Notes: a model not told the origin generated them from the sequence alone. A DNA stretch of 64,000 nucleotides from UBA4459 sp963776205 (GCA_963776205.1 CAVZLR010000005.1:62001-126000); one strand, 5' to 3'. Positions 18,451 to 27,494 are shown, counted from the first letter of the stretch. Numbers and translations are program-made.

Positions 18451-21400
18451 ATGAGTAAAAAGAAAAGATTTATAACATGTGACGGTAACTATGCTGCAGC
18501 CCATGTAGCCTATATGTTTAGTGAACTAGCCGCAATATATCCGATTACACCATCTTCCACGATGGCAGAATACGTTGACGAGTGGTCAGCATATGGAAAA
18601 AAGAACATTTTTAATGAAACGGTAAGTGTTGCTGAAATGCAATCTGAAGGAGGTGCTGCCGGAGCCGTTCATGGTTCTTTGCAGTCAGGTGTGTTAACAA
18701 CCACTTTCACTGCATCGCAGGGATTACTATTGATGATTCCCAATATGTACAAAATTGCGGGTGAGCTTTTACCTGCTGTATTTCATGTAAGTGCAAGAAG
18801 TCTGGCTTCACAGGCACTTTCGATTTTTGGTGACCATAGTGATGTAATGAGTGCACGACAAACCGGCTTTGCTATATTAGCAACGGGTAGTGTGCAGGAA
18901 ATTATGGACATTGCACCGATTGCACACTTTGTTACCTTAAGAACCAGAATCCCATTCTTACATATGTTTGATGGTTTCCGTACTTCTCATGAGATTCAGA
19001 AAGTAGAATATTTTGAACACGAAGATTTAAATCACCTCTTCCCTTGGGATGATGTTCAGAAATTCAGAGATAATGCATTGAACCCGGAGCATCCTGCTAC
19101 CCGTGGTACAGCTCAAAATCCAGATATTTATTTCCAGGCGCGCGAGGCATCAAATCGTTTTTATGATCCGATTCCTGATCTCGTTGAAGAGTATATGCAA
19201 GAAATCAAAAAACTAACAGGTCGCGAATATCATCCGTTTACCTATTATGGAGCCGAAGACGCTGAACATATTATTTTAGCTATGGGATCTGTTACGGAAA
19301 CAATTAGGGAAACTGTGGATTACCTGAGAAGTAAAGGTGAAAAAGTTGGGATGGTTTCAGTGCATTTGTACCGTCCATTCTCAGAAAAATATTTATTGAG
19401 GGTCATTCCTAAAACAGTCAAAAAAATTGCTGTTCTGGACCGTACAAAAGAACCAGGTGCGAATGGTGAACCATTATATCTTGATATTAAAGAAGTGTTC
19501 TATGGTAAAAAGAACGCACCTGAAGTATACGGTGGACGTTATGGCCTCAGTTCTAAAGATACGACGCCTGCTCATATCATGTCAGTATACAAAAACCTGA
19601 ATCTTCCAGAACCAAAAAATGGTTATACTGTTGGCATTGTGGATGATGTTACTTTCAAATCATTACCTTTATTACCAGAAGTAAGTATTACTCCAAAAGG
19701 TACATATGAAGCCAAATTTTATGGATTGGGCGCAGACGGAACTGTAGGGGCCAATAAAAACTCCATTAAAATCATTGGTGAGGCTACAGATAAATATGCA
19801 CAGGCCTATTTTGCTTATGATTCTAAAAAATCAGGAGGAATTACAACTTCTCATTTGCGTTTCGGCGATTACCCCATTCGGTCTACTTACTTGGTCAATA
19901 CTCCAGACTTTGTAGCTTGTCACGTACCTGCGTATTTGAATAAATATGATATGCTGAAAGGGATGAAAAAAGGAGGTACTTTCCTGCTGAATAGCATATG
20001 GGACGAAGAAGAAACTAATAATCGTTTACCTGATCACATGAAAAAGTTCATGGCTGAAAACGATATTAAATTTTATATAATCAATGCTACAAAAATAGCA
20101 TCAGATATAGGGCTGGGGAGTAGAACAAATACCATTATGCAGGCAGCCTTTTTCAAAGTGGCACAAATCATTCCTTATGAAGAAGCAGAAACTCTGATGA
20201 AAACATTCATCAAGAAAACATATGGAATGAAGGGAGATGAGATTGTAAAGATGAACTTTGCTGCTGTCGATAAAGGAGCTGAAGTTGTTAAGATGAACGT
20301 TCCTAAAGAATGGGCTCGAATAGAATTGAAAAAAGAGGCTGATCCATATGCAGATATGCCTGACTTCATCCGTAATGTTGTTAAACCAATTGAACATCTG
20401 AAAGGTGACGATCTTCCGGTAAGTGCTTTTTTAGGTCGCGAAGACGGTTCATTCCCTCCGGGAACAGCAGCTTTTGAAAAAAGAGGTATTGCTGTAAATG
20501 TACCAGAATGGCAACCCGAAAATTGTATACAGTGTAACCAGTGTGCATTCGTTTGTCCTCACGCGGTAATCAGGCCATTTTTAATTGACGAGGAAGAAGC
20601 CAAACAAGTACCCGATGATGTTGTTATACTTGATACCAAAGGGAAACTTGCACCGCATAAATTCCGTATTCAGGTGAGTGTACTTGACTGTACAGGTTGT
20701 GGTAGCTGTGCTGATGTATGTCCTTCAAAAGAGAAATCATTAATTATGAAACCATTGGATGGACAGATGCAGGAAGATACCAACTGGGATTTCTTTATCA
20801 ACAATATTTCTCCAAAAGATCATGTAGTAGATAAATTTTCAAATGTTAAAAACAGCCAGTTTGCTCAAAGTTTATTTGAGTTTTCAGGTGCGTGTGCAGG
20901 ATGTGGTGAAACGCCCTATATTCAGCTTATCACACAGCTATATGGTGATCGGATGATGATTGCAAATGCAACTGGATGTTCCTCAATTTATGGAGGATCA
21001 GCACCATCAACACCTTACACAACCAATGCTGAAGGTAAAGGACCAGCCTGGGCGAACTCATTATTTGAGGACAATGCTGAATATGGTTACGGAATGGCTA
21101 TTGGTGTGAGGAAAATGCGCGAGCGTATTGAAATTCAGATGAAAGAAGCTTTGAAACATAAAATTGACTCTGACAGGAAAGAAGCGTTTGAAGGTTGGCT
21201 CGAAAGTATGCATGATGGAGAAGCTTCAAAACTTGCATCAGCAAAAGTTTCTGAAGTCCTCAAAGGAAAAAAAGATGACCTCGCCATAAAATTAATGAAA
21301 CTGGAACAGTATTTCATAAAAAAATCAGTATGGTCATTTGGTGGTGACGGATGGGCTTATGATATTGGATATGGAGGATTAGACCATGTGCTGGCTTCAG

Positions 21401-21990
21401 GTGAAGACATCAATGTACTTGTAATGGATACAGAAGTGTATTCCAATACTGGTGGTCAGGCTTCAAAAGCAAGCCCGACAGGAGCTGTAGCCAAATTTGC
21501 AACTTCTGGTAAAGTGGTGCGCAAGAAGGATTTAGGAGCTATTTTCATGACTTATGGTTATGTATATATTGCTCAGGTAGCTATGGGCGCTAATATGAAT
21601 CAGTATTTCAAGGCTTTGAAAGAAGCAGAATCATTTCCTGGTCCTTCATTGATTATTGCGTATTCACCGTGTATTGCTCATGGTTTACGTAATACGATGG
21701 CTGAATCTCAGGCAGAGGAGAAATTTGCTGTAGAATCAGGTTACTGGTCATTATTCCGTTACAACCCATTGCTTGAAAACGAAGGTAAGAATCCTTTCCA
21801 ACTCGATTCGAAAGAACCTGATTGGGATAAATTTGAGCAATTCCATAATATGGAAGTTCGCTTTCTATCTTTGAAAAAAACTTTCCCTGAAAGGGCAAAA
21901 GAACTAGGAGCATTGGCTATTAAGAATGCAAAATGGCGCTATGAGTTTTATAAACGTCATGCTGCTATGGACTATTCATTAGCTGAATAA
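18451..21990 (+). CDS. nifJ: Pyruvate:ferredoxin (flavodoxin) oxidoreductase
   Basis: A single-chain pyruvate:ferredoxin oxidoreductase of about 1179 residues that converts pyruvate and CoA to acetyl-CoA and CO2 and reduces ferredoxin or flavodoxin. The ATG at 18451 gives MSKKKRFITCDGNYAAAHVA, the normal family start; upstream TTG at 18415 is unlikely. Domains in order: pyrimidine-binding/pyruvate domain with YPITPSSTMAEYVDEW; transketolase-C-like domain II; CoA/gamma domain with GLGADGTVGANKNSIKIIG; two 4Fe-4S clusters CIQCNQCAFVCP (about 691) and CTGCGSCADVCP (about 747); and the TPP domain with CAGCGETPY, ATGCSSIYGGSAP and GDGWAYDIGYGGLDH. It ends in a terminator facing a ferredoxin gene, its probable electron acceptor. 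Confidence 0.97.
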   Translation: MSKKKRFITCDGNYAAAHVAYMFSELAAIYPITPSSTMAEYVDEWSAYGKKNIFNETVSVAEMQSEGGAAGAVHGSLQSGVLTTTFTASQGLLLMIPNMYKIAGELLPAVFHVSARSLASQALSIFGDHSDVMSARQTGFAILATGSVQEIMDIAPIAHFVTLRTRIPFLHMFDGFRTSHEIQKVEYFEHEDLNHLFPWDDVQKFRDNALNPEHPATRGTAQNPDIYFQAREASNRFYDPIPDLVEEYMQEIKKLTGREYHPFTYYGAEDAEHIILAMGSVTETIRETVDYLRSKGEKVGMVSVHLYRPFSEKYLLRVIPKTVKKIAVLDRTKEPGANGEPLYLDIKEVFYGKKNAPEVYGGRYGLSSKDTTPAHIMSVYKNLNLPEPKNGYTVGIVDDVTFKSLPLLPEVSITPKGTYEAKFYGLGADGTVGANKNSIKIIGEATDKYAQAYFAYDSKKSGGITTSHLRFGDYPIRSTYLVNTPDFVACHVPAYLNKYDMLKGMKKGGTFLLNSIWDEEETNNRLPDHMKKFMAENDIKFYIINATKIASDIGLGSRTNTIMQAAFFKVAQIIPYEEAETLMKTFIKKTYGMKGDEIVKMNFAAVDKGAEVVKMNVPKEWARIELKKEADPYADMPDFIRNVVKPIEHLKGDDLPVSAFLGREDGSFPPGTAAFEKRGIAVNVPEWQPENCIQCNQCAFVCPHAVIRPFLIDEEEAKQVPDDVVILDTKGKLAPHKFRIQVSVLDCTGCGSCADVCPSKEKSLIMKPLDGQMQEDTNWDFFINNISPKDHVVDKFSNVKNSQFAQSLFEFSGACAGCGETPYIQLITQLYGDRMMIANATGCSSIYGGSAPSTPYTTNAEGKGPAWANSLFEDNAEYGYGMAIGVRKMRERIEIQMKEALKHKIDSDRKEAFEGWLESMHDGEASKLASAKVSEVLKGKKDDLAIKLMKLEQYFIKKSVWSFGGDGWAYDIGYGGLDHVLASGEDINVLVMDTEVYSNTGGQASKASPTGAVAKFATSGKVVRKKDLGAIFMTYGYVYIAQVAMGANMNQYFKALKEAESFPGPSLIIAYSPCIAHGLRNTMAESQAEEKFAVESGYWSLFRYNPLLENEGKNPFQLDSKEPDWDKFEQFHNMEVRFLSLKKTFPERAKELGALAIKNAKWRYEFYKRHAAMDYSLAE

Positions 21991-22008
21991 AAAAGCGTTA
22001 GACCCAAC

Positions 22009-22048
22009 ATAAAAAAAGCCGCTCGAAAGAGCGGCTTTTATTTTTTTG
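22009..22048. terminator. Bidirectional terminator between nifJ and ferredoxin
   Basis: AAAAAAAGCCGCTC-GAAA-GAGCGGCTTTTATTTTTTT forms a 7-bp stem with a GAAA tetraloop and runs of A and T on both sides; it serves both convergent genes. Confidence 0.9.
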
Positions 22049-22060
22049 AAATAACAATAC

Positions 22061-22327
22061 TTACCTTGTTATCTCATCTTTATCTGTGATATTCTTCAAA
22101 CTGTCAAAATCAGCGTTTGCATTGAAATCGATCCATTTTTGGGGAGCCTCATCATCAGGAACAATGGCTTCTTCTGGACATTCGCTTTCGCAAGCTGAAC
22201 AATCTGTACAATCATCTGGATTAATAACCAGCATATCATCTAATTCATAAAAGCAATCTGCAGGACATACTTCAACACAGTCCCCGTGTTTGTTGCCTTT
22301 ACATGCTTCTAAAACTACTCTTGTCAT
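22061..22327 (-). CDS. Bacterial-type ferredoxin with two iron-sulfur clusters
   Basis: A small acidic 88-residue ferredoxin. Cysteines at 9, 17, 21 and 25 (C-x7-C-x3-C-x3-C) and at 40, 43, 46 and 50 (CTDCSACESECP) fit the seven- or eight-iron bacterial ferredoxins. Its expected role is to carry electrons from the pyruvate oxidoreductase encoded convergently 70 bp away to reductases such as the one at 5798-6610. The C terminus (about 60-88) is an acidic extension common in this subfamily. Whether the first cluster is 3Fe or 4Fe cannot be told from sequence alone. Confidence 0.92.
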   Translation of the reverse strand: MTRVVLEACKGNKHGDCVEVCPADCFYELDDMLVINPDDCTDCSACESECPEEAIVPDDEAPQKWIDFNANADFDSLKNITDKDEITR

Positions 22328-22430
22328 ATCGATAAAATTTTGATTTTTACAATGGGATAAAAGTATAAATAATTTATATATACAAGGTAAGTTTAACCTT
22401 GTTTTGCTAATTTATAATCAGTACGAACAA

Positions 22431-23546
22431 CTATTTCCACCATTCATAATAAGCCAAGGGATTACTGAGCGCTACCACCTGCCCGGGAACAGGCGTAATC
22501 AAATCAACATTTTTGTCATTAGATGCTGCAGAAACTCTTTCTGCGGGATCTGTCCATGTGTGTAAACTTAAATTGAACCTTCCCCAATGAATGGGCATTA
22601 ACAACTTGCCATCCATATCGATATGCGCCTGAACAGTTTCCTCAGGAGTCATATGGATGTAAGGCCAACCCTCATTATACTGTCCGCATTCAACCATAGT
22701 GAGATCGAATGGTCCGTATTTTTCACCAATTTGCTTAAAGTGGTCACCATATCCCGAATCGCCTGTATGAATGATAGTGTGTTTTTCTGATTTGATCACC
22801 CATCCCGCCCAGAGGGTTTTGTTTCTGTCGGCAATGCCTCTTCCTGAAAAATGGCGCATAGGCACACATGCAAATAATATTTCCTGATCAAACTGGTATT
22901 CTTCCCACCATTCTGCTTCCGTAATCTGATTAGCGGAAATGCCCCATTTCTCCAAATGAGCTCCCAATCCAATCGGGACATAAAACTGGCTTACCTTCTC
23001 TTTTATCTTTAGTATTGTTTCATAATCCAGGTGGTCATAATGATCATGAGATATAATAATGGCATCGATTTCCGGCAGATCATCTAAACTATATGGATGC
23101 GAATACGGAAAGGCCTTTGGACCCATAAATGTGAATGGGGAAGCATGGTTGCTGAAAACAGGATCAATCAGTATGTTTTTGCTGGCTATTTGCAATAATA
23201 TGGTTGAATGTCCGAACCAGGTAACAGATGTTTCATCTGGATTTGCGGAATTAGCAATGAATTCAATGGTTTCAATAACTGCATCGGGCTCCCTGTTTTT
23301 ACCACCTTTCATGAATTTAACCATGGATTGCCAGAGTGATGTATTTTCTCCGTACATCGGAGTTTCAGCCAGGTTTCTGAATTGGCCTTCTTTATAATGG
23401 GGCGAGCTTTTAATTCTTTCCAACCGACTGCCAGTGGCATTGGCACCAAATTGCGGAGCTACTTTAGGAACAATCATGATTGCAGCAATTATGATAATTA
23501 CCAATATAATGACTGATAACAGCAGCCACTTTAAGAGTTTTTTCAT
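22431..23546 (-). CDS. Metallo-beta-lactamase-fold hydrolase (NAPE-PLD/UlaG-like), membrane-anchored
   Basis: A 371-residue MBL-fold metal hydrolase. An N-terminal transmembrane segment (WLLLSVIILVIIIIAAIMI) anchors it. The fold shows FGHSTILLQIASKNILIDPVF (first metal loop and Asp), the metal motif ISHDHYDHLD (about 165), then MRHFSGRG (about 235), HTGDSGYG (about 265) and MPIHWGRF near the end. This arrangement, with SNHASPFTFMGPKAFP between, resembles N-acyl-phosphatidylethanolamine phospholipase D and L-ascorbate-6-phosphate lactonase relatives. The substrate is unknown; a membrane-lipid amide or phosphodiester is a reasonable guess. A glutathione peroxidase starts upstream on the same strand. 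Confidence 0.85.
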   Translation of the reverse strand: MKKLLKWLLLSVIILVIIIIAAIMIVPKVAPQFGANATGSRLERIKSSPHYKEGQFRNLAETPMYGENTSLWQSMVKFMKGGKNREPDAVIETIEFIANSANPDETSVTWFGHSTILLQIASKNILIDPVFSNHASPFTFMGPKAFPYSHPYSLDDLPEIDAIIISHDHYDHLDYETILKIKEKVSQFYVPIGLGAHLEKWGISANQITEAEWWEEYQFDQEILFACVPMRHFSGRGIADRNKTLWAGWVIKSEKHTIIHTGDSGYGDHFKQIGEKYGPFDLTMVECGQYNEGWPYIHMTPEETVQAHIDMDGKLLMPIHWGRFNLSLHTWTDPAERVSAASNDKNVDLITPVPGQVVALSNPLAYYEWWK

Positions 23547-23560
23547 TCAATTTCAATGAC

Positions 23561-24043
23561 TTAATTCAATAGTTTTTTGATGCTTTCTTCTATATCCTCT
23601 GGTTTTGTGGAAGGCCCAAATCGTTTGATAGGACTTCCTTCTGAATCAATCAGAAACTTGGTGAAGTTCCATTTGATTCGGCCACCCAAAGTACCTGGCA
23701 AGGCTTTTTTTAAAAATTTGAACAGCGGATGCGCTTCCTTTCCATTAACATTTACCTTGTCGAACATTTGGAATGAAACCCCGTAATTCAGTATGCATGT
23801 TTCTATTTCTGTTTTGCCACCCGGTTCCTGGTTGGCAAACTGGTTGCATGGAAAACCTAAAATCGTCAATCCTTTATTATTATATTTCTCATGAAGCTTT
23901 TCCAGACCCTCATATTGAGGGGTAAAACCGCATTTACTGGCAGTATTTACTATCAAAACCACCTTGTTTTTATATTGTTCCATGCTTATTTCTTTGCCCT
24001 GAAGCGAAGTTGCATGGTGTGTATAGAATTCTTTAGTCATCAT
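23561..24043 (-). CDS. Glutathione peroxidase-family (thiol) peroxidase
   Basis: A 160-residue peroxidase that reduces hydrogen and lipid peroxides, in bacteria usually with thioredoxin. The peroxidatic residue is a Cys, not a selenocysteine, in NTASKCGFTPQY (Cys38). GFPCNQFANQEPG carries the conserved Gln and the putative resolving Cys, and WNFTKFLID carries the Trp and Asn of the catalytic tetrad. No signal peptide is seen, so it is cytoplasmic. The gap to the next gene (the MBL-fold hydrolase) is 14 bp, which suggests one transcript and perhaps a shared lipid-repair theme. Confidence 0.93.
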   Translation of the reverse strand: MMTKEFYTHHATSLQGKEISMEQYKNKVVLIVNTASKCGFTPQYEGLEKLHEKYNNKGLTILGFPCNQFANQEPGGKTEIETCILNYGVSFQMFDKVNVNGKEAHPLFKFLKKALPGTLGGRIKWNFTKFLIDSEGSPIKRFGPSTKPEDIEESIKKLLN

Positions 24044-24096
24044 ATATATCTTTTAGCTTAGAAACACTCAGATGTGAATATTGTTTATGTATAATA

Positions 24097-24558
24097 CTAA
24101 TATTTCATTTGTATAGAAAGTTCAATTATTGGTTGGTCGAGTGTAAATTTCGCCTTTTCATATTCTGGAGGTCCGGCCCTAAATGTATTGTTAGATAGGC
24201 CAAATCCTTCTTTGGGTTTGGGGTAAGGGAGAATGCGCATATCCATTTTCAGGTTGTCGTTTTCATCGTGGATTACTTCAATGGCATAATTGGTACCGAA
24301 AGGAATATTTTCAAATGTAATTTTCTGTATCTCTTTTGTTGGAGTCACCTTGATAATCTTATAATACTGCTCAGTCTCTAACCACGAATCTTCATTATTA
24401 AAAAGCAAAACCACCAATTCACCTTCTTCTTCAATATCAATGTCTTGAATGATTACTTCTATATTTCCAGTTTTGCTTATTTCTTGCGAATAAAGAAGAT
24501 TTGATAAAAAAAACAATGAAAAGAATATATATTTCAGTATTCTGTGTTCAATCATCAT
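24097..24558 (-). CDS. DUF2141 domain-containing secreted protein
   Basis: A 153-residue exported protein. A signal peptide (YIFFSLFFLSNLLYSQ, about 10-25) precedes a beta-rich domain with the DUF2141 pattern: GELVVLLFNNEDSWL, then ENIPFGTNYAIEVIHDENDNLKMD (cited as a region) and a C-terminal PKEGFGLSNN..R.GPP.YE.AKF stretch that is diagnostic. The biochemical role of the family is unknown. It lies 8 bp after the DUF5655 gene's stop, in a likely operon with the two small cytoplasmic proteins upstream. Confidence 0.82.
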   Translation of the reverse strand: MMIEHRILKYIFFSLFFLSNLLYSQEISKTGNIEVIIQDIDIEEEGELVVLLFNNEDSWLETEQYYKIIKVTPTKEIQKITFENIPFGTNYAIEVIHDENDNLKMDMRILPYPKPKEGFGLSNNTFRAGPPEYEKAKFTLDQPIIELSIQMKY

Positions 24559-24566
24559 ACAATATA

Positions 24567-25007
24567 TTACTCGGTAATTGACTGTTTATTGCCCAATTGT
24601 AATGCCATTCGCATAAATTTTCTCACTTCATCATTAATGTCGTTTATATGTTTGAGTCGAATATAATGCTGAAAAATTTTTCTGCCCGGAACTTCACCAA
24701 TCCGGTAAAAACAAAGGTTGTCTCTATATGGTTCATTAAAAGTAAGTGCTACATCGATATAATCTATACCAACCCTGGCCACGTACCCAAATCTTATTTT
24801 TGTTGCAAAAGCGATACGTGATTTGGCGGGATGTAAAACAAAACCACCGATCTTCTGGTATTCCTTTACAAGATACTGAAATAATTCAATAACATGGTCC
24901 GATTTCCCCACGAAGAAACTGTCAACAGTCCTGTCATTGCATGAATGGTATTGGTTTTTATGCAGAAATTTCTGATTGCATTCAGGGCATGTCCACATCT
25001 CATCCAT
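24567..25007 (-). CDS. DUF5655-type small protein
   Basis: A 146-residue cytoplasmic protein with an N-terminal zinc-finger-like CPECNQKF...HSCND segment (Cys8, Cys11, His21 and Cys23 could bind zinc). A domain follows with GGFVLHPAKSRIAFATKIRFGYVARV and DVALTFNEPYRDN, the pattern of DUF5655/DUF5697-like proteins. The function is unknown. Its ATG abuts the stop of the TfoX-like gene with no gap, which suggests translational coupling. Confidence 0.7.
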   Translation of the reverse strand: MDEMWTCPECNQKFLHKNQYHSCNDRTVDSFFVGKSDHVIELFQYLVKEYQKIGGFVLHPAKSRIAFATKIRFGYVARVGIDYIDVALTFNEPYRDNLCFYRIGEVPGRKIFQHYIRLKHINDINDEVRKFMRMALQLGNKQSITE

Positions 25008-25352
25008 TCACTTCTTTTTTTTACTTGACTTCGCCATTGGATTGTAATCAAGTGCCAGTTGAATCCAGTCATTTAAATCATCCTCCATATCAATAGCTTC
25101 AGGTTCAAGATATACCCAACCTTTCATTGGTCTTCCTGTAAAATCCATGGGCCGGCAACCTGATTTGGAAATAGAATCTTCATATATGTATGGATTAATA
25201 CGGGCCATCATGCTGTTTTTAATAACACCTACGCACATTTTATCATTGACCATAAATGCCAAACCACCCATCATCGTTTTTTCGGTGAAGAGAACTTTTT
25301 TCTCATGTAAAGCATTACGAATGCGATCTGCCAGGAATTCATCAAATGCCAT
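25008..25352 (-). CDS. TfoX/Sxy N-terminal-domain protein
   Basis: A 114-residue protein with the TfoX/Sxy N-terminal domain: KKMMGGLAFMVN-like segment (here EKTMMGGLAFMVNDKM, about 24-39), VGVIKNSMMARI, then FTGRPMKGWVYLEPEA. In gamma-proteobacteria TfoX controls competence, but short Bacteroidota members are not known to do so. The lysine-rich tail (KSSKKKK) is consistent with nucleic-acid contact. It is the first gene of a three-gene run with the DUF5655 and DUF2141 genes. Confidence 0.85.
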   Translation of the reverse strand: MAFDEFLADRIRNALHEKKVLFTEKTMMGGLAFMVNDKMCVGVIKNSMMARINPYIYEDSISKSGCRPMDFTGRPMKGWVYLEPEAIDMEDDLNDWIQLALDYNPMAKSSKKKK

Positions 25353-25431
25353 AAGATAACGATTGAAATTTCTAAACGGTTTGAATAAGCGTGCTGCGAA
25401 GATATAAATATGAATGAAATTCTATAAAAAA

Positions 25432-25457
25432 ATCCCGGAAGAAGGTTCTGCCGGGAT
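25432..25457 (-). terminator. Terminator of the secreted-protein gene at 25481
   Basis: On the minus strand AATCCCGG...CCGGGATT forms a 7-bp stem with a 12-nt loop, followed by seven T. It lies 24 bp after the stop. Confidence 0.82.
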
Positions 25458-25480
25458 TAATAACTTTAAATGTGTTTATT

Positions 25481-26221
25481 TTATTCGACCGGAGCACTCA
25501 TCTCTGGTATCAATACAGAAACTTCATCTTCTGAAGAAACAACGCAATCGCGGTATTCCTCAATAAGTTTCCACCAGCTGCCTTCGCCATGAACTTCTTC
25601 ATAATCCTTTTTCATTGAATTATCTTCGTCCATAAAAGCCCATTTGCTAAATGATACTTCAATAGCTGCATCGCGACCTTCTTTATTATCGAATTTATTC
25701 CAGTAAACAGCAAAATTGTGGTCGTATTTTTTTGCTTTATACACCTCGGCAATTTTTTCCAGCATAGCTGCAAAACGATAGCCTTCTCCTGGTGCGATAT
25801 CATAAATTGTCCATATAACCTTATCTCCAAATTCGAAGCCTTCGGGTTCGTAGGATTTCTTTTCATCTAATTTCCAATACTCGTTCGCAACGACTTTGAA
25901 ATACTTCGTAACATTGCGCCAGTCTTCATCATGGTCTTTTCCTGAAGGGCGGGCATCGTGCTCAGTAAAAGTAGCAGGTCCCATCACCCAAACAAGCGTT
26001 CCAACACGGCTACCCGTATTGTTAGCCCATACTGAGGCATGGTATTTTCCATCAGGATGAAAATTTTTGTTGTGGTCGGCCATAGCTTTAGCAGCAGCTT
26101 CCATATCAGCGCCTGGCAATGCTTTTAAATATACCAGTTGCCACATTTTGTAATCAGTTTGACCTATGGTCATCATTATCGCTCCAATAAGTAAAGCAGT
26201 AAGCATAAATGTTTTTTTCAT
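25481..26221 (-). CDS. Secreted protein of unknown function (possible tandem alpha/beta-barrel domains)
   Basis: A 246-residue exported protein; the signal peptide is MKKTFMLTALLIGAIMMTIGQ. It is clearly homologous to the frameshifted gene at 2066-2807 over its full length, with best conservation in KKDYEEVHGEGSWW near the C terminus. The two halves (about 22-120 and 125-235) look alike: each has an aromatic strand, a helix with an alanine-rich face, HH/DHN or YNN-type polar residues, then a G.VGTLVWVMGP or EVSFSKWAF strand and an acidic DED segment. This suggests two ferredoxin-like (ABM/NIPSNAP-type) domains, which I infer and have not verified. No catalytic motif is recognised. It has its own promoter region and terminator, so it is probably transcribed alone. 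Confidence 0.8.
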   Translation of the reverse strand: MKKTFMLTALLIGAIMMTIGQTDYKMWQLVYLKALPGADMEAAAKAMADHNKNFHPDGKYHASVWANNTGSRVGTLVWVMGPATFTEHDARPSGKDHDEDWRNVTKYFKVVANEYWKLDEKKSYEPEGFEFGDKVIWTIYDIAPGEGYRFAAMLEKIAEVYKAKKYDHNFAVYWNKFDNKEGRDAAIEVSFSKWAFMDEDNSMKKDYEEVHGEGSWWKLIEEYRDCVVSSEDEVSVLIPEMSAPVE

Positions 26222-26293
26222 GTGTTCGTGTTTTTTAGTAAGATATTGATAAGTGGGCCGAAAGTAACCAATATGTTAATTCTTACTTATTAA

Positions 26294-26312
26294 TTAACAA
26301 ATACTTAACAAA
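26294..26312 (-). promoter_or_regulatory. Tandem TTTGTTAA motif upstream of the gene at 26221
   Basis: Two copies (26312-26305 and 26301-26294, minus strand) with an 11-bp period end 72 nt before the ATG at 26221. They match the pair upstream of the paralogue at 2066 in sequence, spacing and distance. Confidence 0.45.
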
Positions 26313-26428
26313 ATGATACGTTATCAGAGATAGTTATAGAGATTCAACCAATATTCACGTTTTTTAAATGAAAATATCATTTAATTGAATAATTCCTGTA
26401 ATTTAATTACGACGAAACCTCAAAAAGT

Positions 26429-27493
26429 TTAAAGTGTAATATGACCCAATCCCGGATATTCAGATGGATAAAGAATACCGTTTTTCAATTGAAAAAGATC
26501 TTTGAAAGGATCTTCCAGTAAATCAAGATGTCCGTCCAGGTCAGCATATTCAATATTCGGACGACTTAATGCAAAGTGTAAACCTGCTGAAATTCCGAGG
26601 GCACATTCGTCTATGCAGCCTACCATTACTTCCATTCCAGCTGCTTTGGCAACCGAGTTTATATGTTGCGATTCAAGTATCCCACCAACTTTCATAATCT
26701 TAATATTGACCATGTCTATCAAATCATTACTGGCCAGCCTGAAAGCGTCTTTTAATGTTTTTATGCTTTCATCAGCCATCACGGGAATATCAATATTCTG
26801 GGTTACTTCACCTAACTGCTCTTCTTTTTTCTGTTTTGTGGGTTGTTCCAGGATTTCGATTTTTGCACTTTTTGTTCTATTGATAAACTCAATAGATTCA
26901 GCAGGTGTATAACCCTGGTTGGCATCATAACGAAGAAGAAACTCATTCCCATGCTTTTCACGCATTTTCATAATTTTTTCGATGTCTTCATCAAGCTTTA
27001 ATCCACCCTTTAATTTGATGATTGTGAATCCTTTTTTGAGGTAATAATCAGTTTGTTCCAAAGTTTCAGTCAATGGTAAAATACCTATTGTGATGCTTGT
27101 TGCAATTTCATTTCTGAAGCCTCCAAGCAGCTGGTATAAAGGCAGTTTAGCTTTACGAGCTAACAGGTCATATAAAGCAATATCAACCATAGCTATGGTA
27201 GATGATGCATTCGGGCATTGCTGTTTTAAGAGGTGAGTTATTCTTGCGATTTGAAATGGAGACTGCCCTTTAAGCAATCCTATTATTGTTGATTCAATAT
27301 GATTAATAACGTCTTCAGGAGTTTCTCCTGTAACTTCTATATCCGGAGCAGCACATCCCCATCCGGTTATTCCCTTATCCGTACTTATTTTAAGAATAAT
27401 ATTGGTTGTTTTGCTAACTGTTTCGTAAGCAATGGTGTATGGAATGGCAAGCGGCATATCCAACCTGAAAAACTCTACTGCTGTAATTTTCAT
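26429..27493 (-). CDS. Dipeptide-epimerase-family enzyme (L-Ala-D/L-Glu epimerase or DgcA-like)
   Basis: A muconate-lactonizing-type enolase-superfamily enzyme of about 354 residues. I start it at 27493 (MKITAVEFFRLDMPL), one base after the stop of the creatininase gene. The barrel has all catalytic residues: the KxK acid/base pair in TIIKLKGG, metal ligands in LRYDANQGY (Asp), IEILEQP (Glu) and VMADES (Asp), and the second base Lys in VNIKIMKVGG. In this family the reaction is 1,1-proton transfer, that is, epimerisation of L-Ala-D/L-Glu dipeptides; the DgcA branch instead racemises N-acetyl-glutamate. As the partner of a DUF1611 protein three genes upstream, a DgcA-like role is plausible. 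No NlpC/P60 endopeptidase, the usual partner in muropeptide recycling, is present. Confidence 0.88.
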   Translation of the reverse strand: MKITAVEFFRLDMPLAIPYTIAYETVSKTTNIILKISTDKGITGWGCAAPDIEVTGETPEDVINHIESTIIGLLKGQSPFQIARITHLLKQQCPNASSTIAMVDIALYDLLARKAKLPLYQLLGGFRNEIATSITIGILPLTETLEQTDYYLKKGFTIIKLKGGLKLDEDIEKIMKMREKHGNEFLLRYDANQGYTPAESIEFINRTKSAKIEILEQPTKQKKEEQLGEVTQNIDIPVMADESIKTLKDAFRLASNDLIDMVNIKIMKVGGILESQHINSVAKAAGMEVMVGCIDECALGISAGLHFALSRPNIEYADLDGHLDLLEDPFKDLFQLKNGILYPSEYPGLGHITL

Positions 27494-27494
27494 C

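Noticed and set aside
26429..27493. Classical muropeptide recycling (L-Ala-D-Glu epimerase with an NlpC/P60 endopeptidase)
   Set aside because: No endopeptidase or dipeptide transporter gene is in the operon; the DUF1611 partner favours a DgcA-like reading, though dipeptide epimerisation is not excluded.
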